DNA of 64,000 nt from Deltaproteobacteria bacterium (GCA_002731275.1 PCBK01000190.1:1-64000), one strand, 5' to 3'. Shown: positions 7,429 through 16,785, counted from the stretch's first letter. Program-made: numbers and translations. The notes: generated by a model from the sequence alone, not told the origin.

Positions 7429-10400
7429 TCAAGATCCTCTCGCCACTGTTTCTTCGAGAGACAGGCGCCCACATCGTCAGCTGGGTCTTCCTCGACGAGA
7501 GAAAGACCTCTTCAGATGTATGGGACATCAAGCTCCCCATCGATGACCTTGTGCCCCCTACACTACAAGCACAATACAAAGACTGGAGCTGGCCCTCACA
7601 CCTCGGCGTCTCCCTCCTCCCCAACGCCCCCAAACACCACGACGCCATCAAGAAAGTGCTCAACAAATGGCACAGCCTCCCCGCCTTCCTCACTGTCGCC
7701 AACCACGCACGTCACCTACTCGAAGACCGCTGGAACAACGATCACATCTGGGCCCTCGGTGGACTCGATCCACAAGGCAACATCATCGGACACATCACCC
7801 ACTTCGAGAAGTGCTTCGACCTCTTCCTCAAAGAAAACAAGCGCGGTCACCGCTCCGGTATCTTCGTCACATCGAGCGTACACCATCGCCCCAACAAAGA
7901 CACTGGTCGCCTCTCCAAATCCCATTACGACGAAGTCTTCTTTGATGAACGTCTCTACACACTCCACGTCGGACCACGCTATCATGCGCCCCACCCACTC
8001 GTCCTGTGGCTCCACGACGACAAACTCAGCGGGTGCATGCGTTGGTCTCATCAACCGATCGAGACCGTCGTCTCCTCCGAAGACAAACGCTTTCATGTGA
8101 TCCGCCGACTGTTTAGTGGCGGTGAGAGCGACGTCCTGCTCGCCTACGACTCCGTACTCGAAGATGACGTCGTCCTGCGAGCGCTCTCAAGCAGCACATT
8201 CCCTCTAAGCTCCCAACAACACGATAAGCTGCGCAAAGAATACAAAAACACCCCCTCTTGTCTTGGCGTGATCAACATGCACGGCCTGTTCTCGATCCCA
8301 CCGAGTGACAAAAACGCCGACTTTGTCGTCAGGGGAGGCCTCGACGCGATCCCTCACTTCGTGTTGAGTATGGAGTACGTCTCTCTTCATACCCAACACA
8401 AAGGCAAATCCACGCGCCCCGCCCCAGCCCTCAACCTCGCCGAGTACGTCGAACACCAAGGACAACTCAGCCTCAAACAGATCGCTCGCATCAGCCGTGA
8501 ACTCGCCGAGATCTTACGCGCCCTTCAGCAGCTCGAACCAGCGATGGCCCACGCCGACCTCAAACCACAAAACATCCTGATCACGCGACTTCAACCACCT
8601 GACTCGATCAATCTCTACTGGATCAGGCTGATCGACTTTGGACTCTCCAGACAAGTTGGACACCCACCAGACTCATCACAGAGCGGCTACTCGCCCTCCT
8701 TCGCGCCGAGAGAAGTCCTCCGAGATCCCTACATCGCCGTAGACGAAAAGGCCGACATCAACAGCTTCGGCATCCTACTGTATTGGATGCTCACAGGGAT
8801 GCTCCCTTACCCCGCCGGACAACTCAACACCACCCAACCCCCAGCCCTCCCCTCCCACGAAGACCTCCCAGAAGACCTGCGATACCTGCTCCTCGCGATG
8901 CTCGCTGTTGAACCCGAACAACGCCCACATATCGAAGAGATCGTCCTCGTCCTCGAAGCGTGGGAGCGCACCATCTCACCTCGCAAGGCGAGCTTTGAGC
9001 GGACACCCACCCCACTCCCTGTCCAATCTCCCCTCCTCGCGCCGGGCTTTGGCAGAGAATCACTTCCACCTCCACCGCCTCCAGAGGACGAATCCCTCTG
9101 GGACCGCTTCGTCCCTCCCAAAGTCCGAAGTAACCCGGTCTTTCTCTTCTCTCTACTGCTGTCGACGTTTTGCCTCGGCCTACTCTTCGCGCAGATGGCG
9201 TGGCAACAGCGCAACACACAGCCACGACAAAAGACCGGCACACAGCTCTCTTCACTCAACCAATGTAAGCTCCACCTTCACGTCCTCGACGAGTGGGATA
9301 AGGAGCCGATCAAGTCCCCCTCTATCGTGATCTACGATGGACAACGCAACCTTCTTTACGACACACGTGGGAAGTTCTTACCCAACCAATCCAACGTCAG
9401 CGCCCGCAGGACACCAGAAGGTTCGTGGGTTCTCGAATACTCTTCCAAACAAAGCTGTCCACAATCGTACATCATCCACACCTCCCACCCACGTTACTGC
9501 ACACAGAAACGTCAGTACAAAGCCAAAAAGATCCTGGAGACCGAGCTGATCCGCCGGGTGAAGTGGGTCCAAGGCCGCATCGAAGGTGGTACCAACAAAC
9601 GCTGGAATATCCCCTCTGACGTGAGCTTGCGCTGGGGCAAGAAGCTCCTCTGTCACAAAAAGACCGACGCATACGGTGCATTCCGTTGCACACTCCCACC
9701 ACGTATCACCCAGATGATGTGCGATGATGTACTCGATAAACCAGATGCCCCATCATTAGGGAAACAACCTCTCAAACCAGCCTACCAACGTGTCCAGTTG
9801 ATGCGCAAACTGCACCTGGACATCAAGCCGCTCAACGCCTTCAAGACATACCGAATGGCCGCTCCCAAGCGCGTCCTCCCCGCCCCTCTCTCGACCCTCC
9901 ACTTCTCGACCAGCCTGCTCGAAGAGGGTGGCTACTGCTTCGACCCTCCGAAACGCTTTCTGGGCGGAAAACTCGGCAAGATCAAGATAGGTCGCCAATG
10001 TCCCGAGGAATTCCTCGCCAACGACACACTTGAGATGGGTGACATCCCACTGCCACGCTTCCTCCTCCCTAACTCTCCGACCTCTCTACGGTTGCGATTT
10101 AAGCGTGAGTTCTTGGGCATCCTCAACAAACACAACCAATTTAAGCTCAACGAAGCCCTCGAACATCTCGAAGGCAGAAACAAAGAGAGCACCCTCTCGA
10201 AGATCGTCAGAAAGCTCCAGACAGACACGGACAACAACCCCATGAGCGTCGACGGGTATTGTGTGTACAACCGCGTCCTCCTGCGTTTGATGTTCTGGGC
10301 GCCAGACAAAGAGATGGTGAAGAAGCTCAAAGACGTCATCCCCCCCAAAGTCTGGCAACGTTACTACGAAAAACCCTATCAAAAGTTACTCAAGCTCTAC

Positions 10401-11153
10401 AGAAACGTGTGCTTTGTCATGCACGCCCGCGCTCTCGCCCGGATCCGCGTCGAAGGCCACAAGAGCTCCTGGCTGCCCAAATTCCAGACGATGGAGAAGG
10501 GACAAAAGATCTGTAGCAGCCTGTTCTCCGACACAGGCACGAGTGATTGTTATCACCTCGCGACGGTCAAACGAGACAAACGTGGACGCAAGGCCTATTC
10601 GTACAAGGTCACGTTGGAGATCAAGACCTCAGCGGGCGAAGGCCCCGAACACATCATCCGCGTGGCCACACGTCACGTCACCACAAACCTCAACAGAGAA
10701 GAGGAGAGTATTCTCCCACTCTCTCGTGCGGAGAGTAGTTACTTTTACTGCTCAGCCCTTTACGCCAACCGCACACAAAAGCAGCTGCGCAAGTGCAAAC
10801 GCGGCTACGTAACAGTATGTGTCAACAGACAGACCTACAGGATCGACTCCAACACCAAGAGGATCCCAGACACGTTGTTCGGCTGCCTACGCACATCAGT
10901 CCGTGGGACCGCAAAGATCAAGAGCCGCGTACACTGCCCACGGGGGACGAGGGTGCCGACACCTGACGAGTTAAACGCGGCGCTCAGTATCGGCGTACTG
11001 CGCAAATCAGAGCTGAAGTCCCACGAATGGATCCGCTTCCCGATGGTCGGACTCAAGATCATGAAGAAGCGCAAGAACGCACCCTTCAAGACGTTCTTCC
11101 CGACCAAGGGTATCCGCGCCCCCTACCGTTGTTTTTACCGCCACTCCCTCTGA
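7425..11153 (+). CDS. Divergent membrane-anchored Ser/Thr protein kinase with a large periplasmic domain
   Basis: 1242 residues, starting at a TTG that overlaps the preceding stop, with GGAGAACC upstream. Residues about 225-520 form a kinase fold: H376-A-D378-L-K380-P-Q-N383 catalytic loop and D404-F-G. Several canonical positions differ. The beta-3 Lys is Arg252 (VVLRAL), HRD is HAD, the Gly-loop is reduced to SGGESDV, and APE is APR. Residues 1-220 are an uncharacterised cytoplasmic domain. A proline-rich linker (about 530-565) leads to one transmembrane helix (about 571-592), followed by about 640 exported residues, Lys/Arg- and Cys-containing, starting with a carboxypeptidase-regulatory-like beta segment (LHLHVLDEWDKEPI). 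Together with the HTH-FHA gene it suggests an envelope sensor that signals to a phospho-binding regulator. Whether it retains catalysis is open. Confidence 0.75.
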   Translation: MIKILSPLFLRETGAHIVSWVFLDERKTSSDVWDIKLPIDDLVPPTLQAQYKDWSWPSHLGVSLLPNAPKHHDAIKKVLNKWHSLPAFLTVANHARHLLEDRWNNDHIWALGGLDPQGNIIGHITHFEKCFDLFLKENKRGHRSGIFVTSSVHHRPNKDTGRLSKSHYDEVFFDERLYTLHVGPRYHAPHPLVLWLHDDKLSGCMRWSHQPIETVVSSEDKRFHVIRRLFSGGESDVLLAYDSVLEDDVVLRALSSSTFPLSSQQHDKLRKEYKNTPSCLGVINMHGLFSIPPSDKNADFVVRGGLDAIPHFVLSMEYVSLHTQHKGKSTRPAPALNLAEYVEHQGQLSLKQIARISRELAEILRALQQLEPAMAHADLKPQNILITRLQPPDSINLYWIRLIDFGLSRQVGHPPDSSQSGYSPSFAPREVLRDPYIAVDEKADINSFGILLYWMLTGMLPYPAGQLNTTQPPALPSHEDLPEDLRYLLLAMLAVEPEQRPHIEEIVLVLEAWERTISPRKASFERTPTPLPVQSPLLAPGFGRESLPPPPPPEDESLWDRFVPPKVRSNPVFLFSLLLSTFCLGLLFAQMAWQQRNTQPRQKTGTQLSSLNQCKLHLHVLDEWDKEPIKSPSIVIYDGQRNLLYDTRGKFLPNQSNVSARRTPEGSWVLEYSSKQSCPQSYIIHTSHPRYCTQKRQYKAKKILETELIRRVKWVQGRIEGGTNKRWNIPSDVSLRWGKKLLCHKKTDAYGAFRCTLPPRITQMMCDDVLDKPDAPSLGKQPLKPAYQRVQLMRKLHLDIKPLNAFKTYRMAAPKRVLPAPLSTLHFSTSLLEEGGYCFDPPKRFLGGKLGKIKIGRQCPEEFLANDTLEMGDIPLPRFLLPNSPTSLRLRFKREFLGILNKHNQFKLNEALEHLEGRNKESTLSKIVRKLQTDTDNNPMSVDGYCVYNRVLLRLMFWAPDKEMVKKLKDVIPPKVWQRYYEKPYQKLLKLYRNVCFVMHARALARIRVEGHKSSWLPKFQTMEKGQKICSSLFSDTGTSDCYHLATVKRDKRGRKAYSYKVTLEIKTSAGEGPEHIIRVATRHVTTNLNREEESILPLSRAESSYFYCSALYANRTQKQLRKCKRGYVTVCVNRQTYRIDSNTKRIPDTLFGCLRTSVRGTAKIKSRVHCPRGTRVPTPDELNAALSIGVLRKSELKSHEWIRFPMVGLKIMKKRKNAPFKTFFPTKGIRAPYRCFYRHSL

Positions 11154-11176
11154 GTCCAATAGAAAGAGAACGAAGT

Positions 11177-11542
11177 ATGAGCACAACCACCCGCCTGAAG
11201 ATCGCCAACTATCTCGACATCCCAGAAGGCACCACGCTGCCGTTTGAACACCCTTCGCTCAAACGTCCGCTGCTGCTTTGTCGTGTTGATGGTGAGATCT
11301 ACTGCATCGAAGACAACTGCTCCCACCGCGTGTTCCCACTGCGGGATGGAGATCTCGAAGGTTTTCAGTTGCGCTGCCCACTGCACGGTGCCACATTCGA
11401 TGTGCGCACAGGTGAAGCCACAGGATTTCCGGCGTATCGCGCGATCAAAACATTCCCTCTACATATCGACGAAGACCACGATATATTCGTCGACATCGAA
11501 ACCGATCCTGAGCCAGGACGTATCAGCATAGGAAACCTATGA
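11177..11542 (+). CDS. Rieske [2Fe-2S] ferredoxin
   Basis: A 121-residue soluble Rieske protein. The cluster ligands are visible: C48-x-H50 (NCSHRVFPL) and C67-x2-H70 (CPLHGATFDV), followed by the usual TGEATGFPA segment. The reading frame is open further upstream, but ATG 11177 gives the normal family length and follows the kinase gene by 23 bp. It overlaps sufS by 4 nt (ATGA), as Rieske ferredoxins in some suf operons do, so it probably supplies electrons in Fe-S or sulfur metabolism rather than acting with a ring-hydroxylating oxygenase; no oxygenase gene is nearby. Confidence 0.9.
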   Translation: MSTTTRLKIANYLDIPEGTTLPFEHPSLKRPLLLCRVDGEIYCIEDNCSHRVFPLRDGDLEGFQLRCPLHGATFDVRTGEATGFPAYRAIKTFPLHIDEDHDIFVDIETDPEPGRISIGNL

Positions 11543-12792
11543 GCACCCAACGATCCAACGACATCCTCTCGACCTTCCCGATCGCACAAATCCGTCAAGA
11601 CTTTCCGATCTTGCAACAAGACATCCACAACACCCCCCTCGTGTATCTGGACAACGCCGCCTCCACACAGCGCCCCAAAGCCGTGATCGACGCGATCTGT
11701 GACTACTACAGACAAGATCACGCCAACGTCCACCGCGGCGTACACACACTGAGTCAGCGCGCGACAGACGCCTTCGAAGGCTGTCGCGACCGACTCCAGC
11801 AGTTTATCGGCGCACAACACAGAGAAGAGGTGATCTTGACGAGTGGTGCAACGGAATCACTGAACATGATCGCGCGCAGCTTTGGGGGACAACATCTACA
11901 ACCAGGCGATGAGATCGTCCTCACACAGCTCGAACACCACGCCAACATCGTCCCCTGGTACATGATCGCCGAGCAGACAGGTGCCAAGGTCCGCTTCATC
12001 CCCTACTCGACTGAGACCCACACACTCGACATCAGCGAGCTCGACACCATCATCACGGACAAGACACGTATCGTCTCCGCCGCCCATGTCTCCAACGTGC
12101 TCGGGATCGAGAATCCCATTGAGGCGCTGAGCAAGCGGGCCAGAGAGGTCGACGCGATCTTTGTGCTGGACGGCGCACAAAGTATTCCGCACACGGCCAT
12201 TGACGTACAGCGGCTCGATTGTGACTTTTTTGTTGGCTCGGCACACAAGATGTGTGGACCAACAGGCATCGGCTTTGTATACGGTAGACGCACACTGCTC
12301 GATAAGATGCTCCCGTGGCTCGGTGGTGGAGAGATGATCGAACACGTCGATCTCGAAGGCTTTACGACCAACGTCCTCCCCCACAAACTCGAAGCAGGTA
12401 CACCCCCTATCGCGCAAGGTGTGGGTCTACACGCAGCGATCGACTATCTCGACGCGATCGGGATGGGGACGATCCACGCATACACACAAGCGCTGACCCA
12501 CCGAGCCCTCACGCAGATGAAGACGATCGAAGGCATCGAACTTCATTGTCGTGAGACGCTCCCTGTGAATGCTGTCTCTTTTGGGATACAAGGTATTCAC
12601 CCCTTCGATATCGGACAAATGCTCGATCAAGAAGGTATCGCGATCCGCACCGGCACCCACTGCGCACAGCCCCTGATGCAATGTCTCGGACAGGCTGGAA
12701 CTGCTCGCGCGAGCTTCTACTTTTACAATACTCCCGACGAGGTCGATCGATTTGTCGACGCTCTTCGTCACATTCAAGAACTGCTCAGCTAA
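11539..12792 (+). CDS. sufS: Cysteine desulfurase SufS
   Basis: A 417-residue group II (SufS/CsdA-type) PLP enzyme that releases sulfur from cysteine for Fe-S cluster assembly. The PLP lysine is K237 in SAHKMCGPTG. The persulfide cysteine is C375 in RTGTHCAQPLM. The N-terminal YLDNAASTQRP and HRGVHTLS segments and TSGATESLN are family hallmarks. It is coupled to the Rieske gene by a 4-nt overlap and followed 12 bp later by gshB. The usual sufBCD or sufU/sufE genes are not in this window. Confidence 0.95.
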   Translation: MSTQRSNDILSTFPIAQIRQDFPILQQDIHNTPLVYLDNAASTQRPKAVIDAICDYYRQDHANVHRGVHTLSQRATDAFEGCRDRLQQFIGAQHREEVILTSGATESLNMIARSFGGQHLQPGDEIVLTQLEHHANIVPWYMIAEQTGAKVRFIPYSTETHTLDISELDTIITDKTRIVSAAHVSNVLGIENPIEALSKRAREVDAIFVLDGAQSIPHTAIDVQRLDCDFFVGSAHKMCGPTGIGFVYGRRTLLDKMLPWLGGGEMIEHVDLEGFTTNVLPHKLEAGTPPIAQGVGLHAAIDYLDAIGMGTIHAYTQALTHRALTQMKTIEGIELHCRETLPVNAVSFGIQGIHPFDIGQMLDQEGIAIRTGTHCAQPLMQCLGQAGTARASFYFYNTPDEVDRFVDALRHIQELLS

Positions 12793-12804
12793 ACGAGGAA
12801 AATC

Positions 12805-13755
12805 ATGTCGATCAAACTAGGCGTCGTGATGGATCCCATCTCCAAGATCAAGATCGTCAAAGACAGCACCTTCGCCATGCTCCTTGAAGCCCAATCCCGT
12901 GGCTGGGAGATCCACTATATAGAACAAAACGATCTCTCCATGCTCGATGGTGTTCCTTACGCAGAGACTCGTCTGCTCACAGTCAAAGACGACATCAATG
13001 GCTGGTTCACCCTCCAAGAACCCAACAACATCCCCATGCAAGACCTCGACGTCGTCTTGATGCGCAAAGATCCTCCCTTTGACATGGAGTTTGTCCAGAC
13101 CACCTATCTACTCGAACGAGCCGAACAGCTCGGTGTGCTGATCGTCAACAAGCCACAGAGCTTGCGCGACGCAAACGAGAAGATGTTCACAGCGTGGTTT
13201 CCACAATGTTGCCCTCCCACTTTGATCAGCCGGCGCTACGACCAAATCAAAGAGTTCGTCGCCAAACACAAGAAGGCCGTGATCAAGCCACTCGATTCAA
13301 TGGGTGGTCATTCGATCTTCAAGGTCTCGGAGGGTGACGATAACCTGAAGGTCATCATGGAGACTGTCACACAAGAGCAAGGGCGCTTTGTGATGATCCA
13401 GCAATACATCGACGAGATCGTGGATGGTGACAAACGCATCTTGTTGATCGACGGCGAACCCATCCCGTATGTTCTCGCGAGAATGCCCCCTCCAGGAGAC
13501 TTCCGGGGTAACCTCGCCGTCGGCGGGACAGGTGTCGCACGTGAGATCAGTGACCGCGACCGCTGGATCTGTGAACAGGTCGCCCCCACCCTCAAAGAGA
13601 AAGACCTGATCTTTGTTGGACTCGACGTGATCGGTGACTACCTCACAGAGGTCAACGTCACGAGCCCCACAGGGATTCGAGAGCTTGATAAACAATTTAA
13701 CCTAAACATCAGCGCGAAGTTGATGGACGCGATCGAGAAACGTTTGGCGCCCTAA
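12805..13755 (+). CDS. gshB: Glutathione synthetase GshB
   Basis: A 316-residue ATP-grasp enzyme joining gamma-glutamylcysteine and glycine. Diagnostic segments are the N-terminal VVMDPISKIKIVKDSTFAM, VLMRKDPPFD, NKPQSLRDANEK, KPLDSMGGHSIF, and RGNLAVGGTG, with the C-terminal GLDVIGDYLTEVNVTSPTG metal/ATP site. Length equals the E. coli enzyme. AACGAGGAAAATC before ATG 12805 provides a ribosome site. It lies 12 bp after sufS, grouping thiol and sulfur metabolism in one operon. gshA is not in the window. Confidence 0.97.
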   Translation: MSIKLGVVMDPISKIKIVKDSTFAMLLEAQSRGWEIHYIEQNDLSMLDGVPYAETRLLTVKDDINGWFTLQEPNNIPMQDLDVVLMRKDPPFDMEFVQTTYLLERAEQLGVLIVNKPQSLRDANEKMFTAWFPQCCPPTLISRRYDQIKEFVAKHKKAVIKPLDSMGGHSIFKVSEGDDNLKVIMETVTQEQGRFVMIQQYIDEIVDGDKRILLIDGEPIPYVLARMPPPGDFRGNLAVGGTGVAREISDRDRWICEQVAPTLKEKDLIFVGLDVIGDYLTEVNVTSPTGIRELDKQFNLNISAKLMDAIEKRLAP

Positions 13756-13884
13756 CTGCTCATCCCCCGAAAAGAACATACGACATGAAGGTCGGACACA
13801 AGGCCCGACACTACGGAAAAATATCATATCTTCCTTGTACACCGACTTCGCTGGAGAACCACACAGATTCGAAAGGAAATGACA

Positions 13885-14262
13885 ATGTGGCCAAAACTCG
13901 CGCTGATCATCGGCGCATTCTACGGCATGACAGGCGTGATGCTCGGCGCAATGGGCGCACACGCGCTCAAAAAGAAGCTCTCCGCTGATCTGCTCGCGTC
14001 CTTTATGACAGGAACGCGCTACCAGATGTACCACGCGCTCGCGCTTTTGTTCCTCGGACTCTTCGCCGCAAAGTACCCCTCAGGCTTGTTGCAAGGTTCG
14101 ATCGGCAGCATCTCACTAGGGACACTGCTCTTCTCTGGCTCGATCTACGTCCTCGTGCTGCTGCGCTGGAAGGTCGGGATCATCACCCCCATCGGTGGTG
14201 TCTTCTTGATCGTCGGTTGGGCCTTACTGCTCGCCGCAGCCTTCCGTATCCAGGCACTCTAA
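13885..14262 (+). CDS. DUF423 family inner-membrane protein
   Basis: A small integral membrane protein of 125 residues with four predicted transmembrane helices. The family's N-terminal G-x-x-G-x-x-x-V-x-x-GA-x-G-AHAL pattern is present (GMTGVMLGAMGAHAL), as is YQMYHALALL. ATG 13885 is preferred over ATG 13879 because the AAGGA site ends about 8 nt before it but would almost touch 13879. Function is unknown in the family (YgdD/YwdK-like). The gene follows gshB by about 130 bp and has its own ribosome site. Confidence 0.85.
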   Translation: MWPKLALIIGAFYGMTGVMLGAMGAHALKKKLSADLLASFMTGTRYQMYHALALLFLGLFAAKYPSGLLQGSIGSISLGTLLFSGSIYVLVLLRWKVGIITPIGGVFLIVGWALLLAAAFRIQAL

Positions 14263-14371
14263 TCCCCCCAACTCGACAGCATCCAGGCACGCCAATCCCC
14301 CGATGCTCCCCACCCCCACAAAAAACCTGTCACTTCAATCCCTAAGACTACCGAAGTAATCTCTCCTGCAC

Positions 14372-14424
14372 TTTATTCTCGCATAAAAAGGTAGAAACAA
14401 ATTACATTTTTGTGCGAGAATAAA
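14372..14424. terminator. 18-bp inverted repeat with 17-nt loop
   Basis: The arms are TTTATTCTCGCATAAAAA (14372-14389) and TTTTTGTGCGAGAATAAA (14407-14424), complementary at 17 of 18 positions. The arms end in A and T runs, so it could terminate transcription from both directions between the DUF423 gene and the repetitive gene at 14604. It also resembles a protein-binding palindrome. The remaining gap sequence (14263-14603) shows nothing else. Confidence 0.6.
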
Positions 14425-14603
14425 ACAAACACGAAATATCACGTAGGCAGTCAAATTCCCAATAAAGGGTGGAGTGGTTCTCTCAAGAAATAAGTACGTC
14501 ACAATGGATGTGTCATTCTCTTGTCGTTTTGGACACCATGTCCAAATGACCAAGAGCTCATCTATTTCGCGGGACAACCACGACACATCGCAGGAGATCG
14601 GCA

Positions 14604-16154
14604 ATGAGCAGCGTCAACAATTCCACATCGAATCAAGCAGCAGAGCAAGCTCGTAGAGCCGCAGAAGAAGCACAACGAGCCCAAGCAGAGCAAGCACGCA
14701 AAGCCGCAGAAGAGGCGCAAAAAGCCCAGGCCGAACAAGCCCAAAAAGCCCAGGCAGACCAAGCACAGCGCACACAATCCACTCCAGATAACGGGCAAGT
14801 CCGTGCCACACAACAACAAGATCGCGCGGCTGCGTTCCAAAGGGACGGCCAATTACCGACGATTCAGGATCCCACAGCAGGACAGGCCAAAGCACAGGCG
14901 CTCTCCGATAGACAAAACACCGCTGACAACACACAACAAGTCAGCACACGAGAACAACGCCGCTCCGAGGCCGCAGAGGCCCGACGCGCCCAACGTCAGT
15001 CTCTCGTGCGCTCAAACGATCAGACAACACAACAGGCTAACACAGCCCCTCAAGCCCCCAACACTCCCGATAACACCACCGGACAAACCCCGAACAGTCC
15101 AAACAGCAGCGTCTCCACACAAGAACCTGCAAGCCAAACAATCGGGAATACCGCGCCACAAGCGACCGTCAGAGATAACAGTAACACCGCCCCACAAGCA
15201 CCGAGCAACGCTCCCAACAACCCAACCCAACAAACACTCAACAACGACAGCAGCGTCTCCACCAGAGCTCCCAACGGGACAAATGGAACGAACACGCCAC
15301 AAACGCCAAACAGTGCCTCCACACAAGAGCCCGGCAGTAACAACGGAAATACCGCTCCACAAGCTCCAGGTAATGTAAGCAGCACAACCCCCCAAGTCCC
15401 CGCTGTCTCCAGTGGCAACACTGCGCCTCAAGCTCCAGGCGGAACCAACGGAAACACATCCCCCCAAACTCCCGGAAATACCAACAGCAGCACCACTCCC
15501 CAAGGACCAAGTGGCGTAAGCAGCAACACCAATCCCCAAGCTCCAAGTGGAAACACAACACCGCAAACCCCCGGCGGCGCCAACGGCAATGTCTCCACAC
15601 AAGAACCCGGTGGGACAAACAGCACCACCCCTCAGGCACCCAGTGGTATCAGCAGCACAAGTCCACAAGCTCCTGATGGAGCCAATGGTAACACCGCTTC
15701 TCAAACCCCAGGCGGGACAAATAGTCGTGTCTCCACCCAAGAGCCAGGTGGGACAAGCAGCACCAATCCTCAGACACAAGGCGGAGTCAGCGGAAACACA
15801 GCTCCCAAATCCCCCAATGACGCTAACAGCAGCACTGCTCCCTCCGCACCCAACCAACCTGCAGGCAGCAACGCCCCAGCATCAGACACAGCCTCAGCAG
15901 ATGCAAAAGAACCCATCGGAGGCGCACTCACTGACGCTATCGAAGGTGGAGAGCTCGTCAAGGTCGGACAAGAAGGTCCAGCCGTCACAGACTGGCAAAG
16001 AACACTCAACGCAAGCGGTACGCTCGATGCTCCAGTCGCAGTTGATGGAATCTTTGGCGATCAGACACGTCAAGCTACAGTCACATTCCAACAGGCGCAT
16101 GGGTTACAAGCTGACGGCATCGTTGGCCCCAACACATTCCAGGCAGCCAAATAA
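14604..16154 (+). CDS. Repetitive low-complexity protein with C-terminal peptidoglycan-binding domain
   Basis: 516 residues in three parts. Residues about 10-60 are an Ala/Gln/Glu/Lys coiled coil built of 11-residue repeats (AEEAQKAQAEQ). Residues about 130-430 are an Asn/Thr/Gly/Pro/Gln-rich region with repeated TAPQAPGG and STQEPGG units and almost no hydrophobic residues, so it is disordered. Residues about 452-516 are a PG-binding-1 domain (VGQEGPAVTDWQ, VDGIFGDQTRQATVTFQ, ADGIVGPNTFQAAK). No signal peptide is seen, although such a domain normally works in the envelope, so it may be exported by a non-Sec route or act on wall fragments inside the cell. AGGAG lies 7 nt before ATG 14604. It converges with the Maf gene. 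Confidence 0.8.
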   Translation: MSSVNNSTSNQAAEQARRAAEEAQRAQAEQARKAAEEAQKAQAEQAQKAQADQAQRTQSTPDNGQVRATQQQDRAAAFQRDGQLPTIQDPTAGQAKAQALSDRQNTADNTQQVSTREQRRSEAAEARRAQRQSLVRSNDQTTQQANTAPQAPNTPDNTTGQTPNSPNSSVSTQEPASQTIGNTAPQATVRDNSNTAPQAPSNAPNNPTQQTLNNDSSVSTRAPNGTNGTNTPQTPNSASTQEPGSNNGNTAPQAPGNVSSTTPQVPAVSSGNTAPQAPGGTNGNTSPQTPGNTNSSTTPQGPSGVSSNTNPQAPSGNTTPQTPGGANGNVSTQEPGGTNSTTPQAPSGISSTSPQAPDGANGNTASQTPGGTNSRVSTQEPGGTSSTNPQTQGGVSGNTAPKSPNDANSSTAPSAPNQPAGSNAPASDTASADAKEPIGGALTDAIEGGELVKVGQEGPAVTDWQRTLNASGTLDAPVAVDGIFGDQTRQATVTFQQAHGLQADGIVGPNTFQAAK

Positions 16155-16191
16155 CCCCCTCTCCCTCTCGTATCCTCCCCTCCCCACAACA

Positions 16192-16785
16192 TCACACAGA
16201 AGGCGGCCACTGCACGCCGAATGTCTGTAACGTCGTCACGAGCTGCATCAAAGGGACACCGACAATTGCCGAGTGGTCCTTTCCCTCGATAGATGAGAAC
16301 AACGATATCCCCATGGATTCGATCTTGTACGAGCCACAACAGTCAAGCGGCATGTCGTGTTTGACGTAATACTCGATCTGGCCGTCTGTCAGAGGCCGCA
16401 CGTTCATGATGTGCTGTTCGATGAACTGCTCGGTCCGCCCTGTCGATGGTTGATGAATGGCGATCGCCGTCCACAGGTGATGGGCACGTCCAGACAGTCG
16501 CTTCAACTGCGCACAAGCGTTCTCGAAGGTCTCGGGTTTGTTGAGGATCTCTCCATCAACTTCGGCGATCTGATCGCCACCGATGAGCAGCGCGTCAGGA
16601 AAGGACTCTGCGAGCGCTTCGGCTTTCAAACGAGCTAACGCGAGCGCCAGATCTTGCACGGACAGCTCCTCTGCCTTAAGCGCCTCTTCATCGACGTGGG
16701 AAGCGTGTGCCTCAAAAGGGATGCCCAATTGTTCGAGTTGTGCACGCCGATACTTCGAAGTAGACGCCAAAATGATTCTTTGCAT
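16192..16785 (-). CDS. Maf-family nucleotide pyrophosphatase, YceF type
   Basis: A 197-residue house-cleaning pyrophosphatase. It begins with ILASTSKYRRAQLEQLG and contains GGDQIAEVDG and a C-terminal DCCGSYKIESMGISLF block. The last resembles YceF (7-methyl-GTP pyrophosphatase) rather than the dTTP/UTP subfamily. The frame is open upstream to 16857, but homology starts at ATG 16785. It follows the response-regulator gene by 26 bp on the same strand, so it is probably the last gene of the STN-HK-RR operon. Confidence 0.9.
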   Translation of the reverse strand: MQRIILASTSKYRRAQLEQLGIPFEAHASHVDEEALKAEELSVQDLALALARLKAEALAESFPDALLIGGDQIAEVDGEILNKPETFENACAQLKRLSGRAHHLWTAIAIHQPSTGRTEQFIEQHIMNVRPLTDGQIEYYVKHDMPLDCCGSYKIESMGISLFSSIEGKDHSAIVGVPLMQLVTTLQTFGVQWPPSV

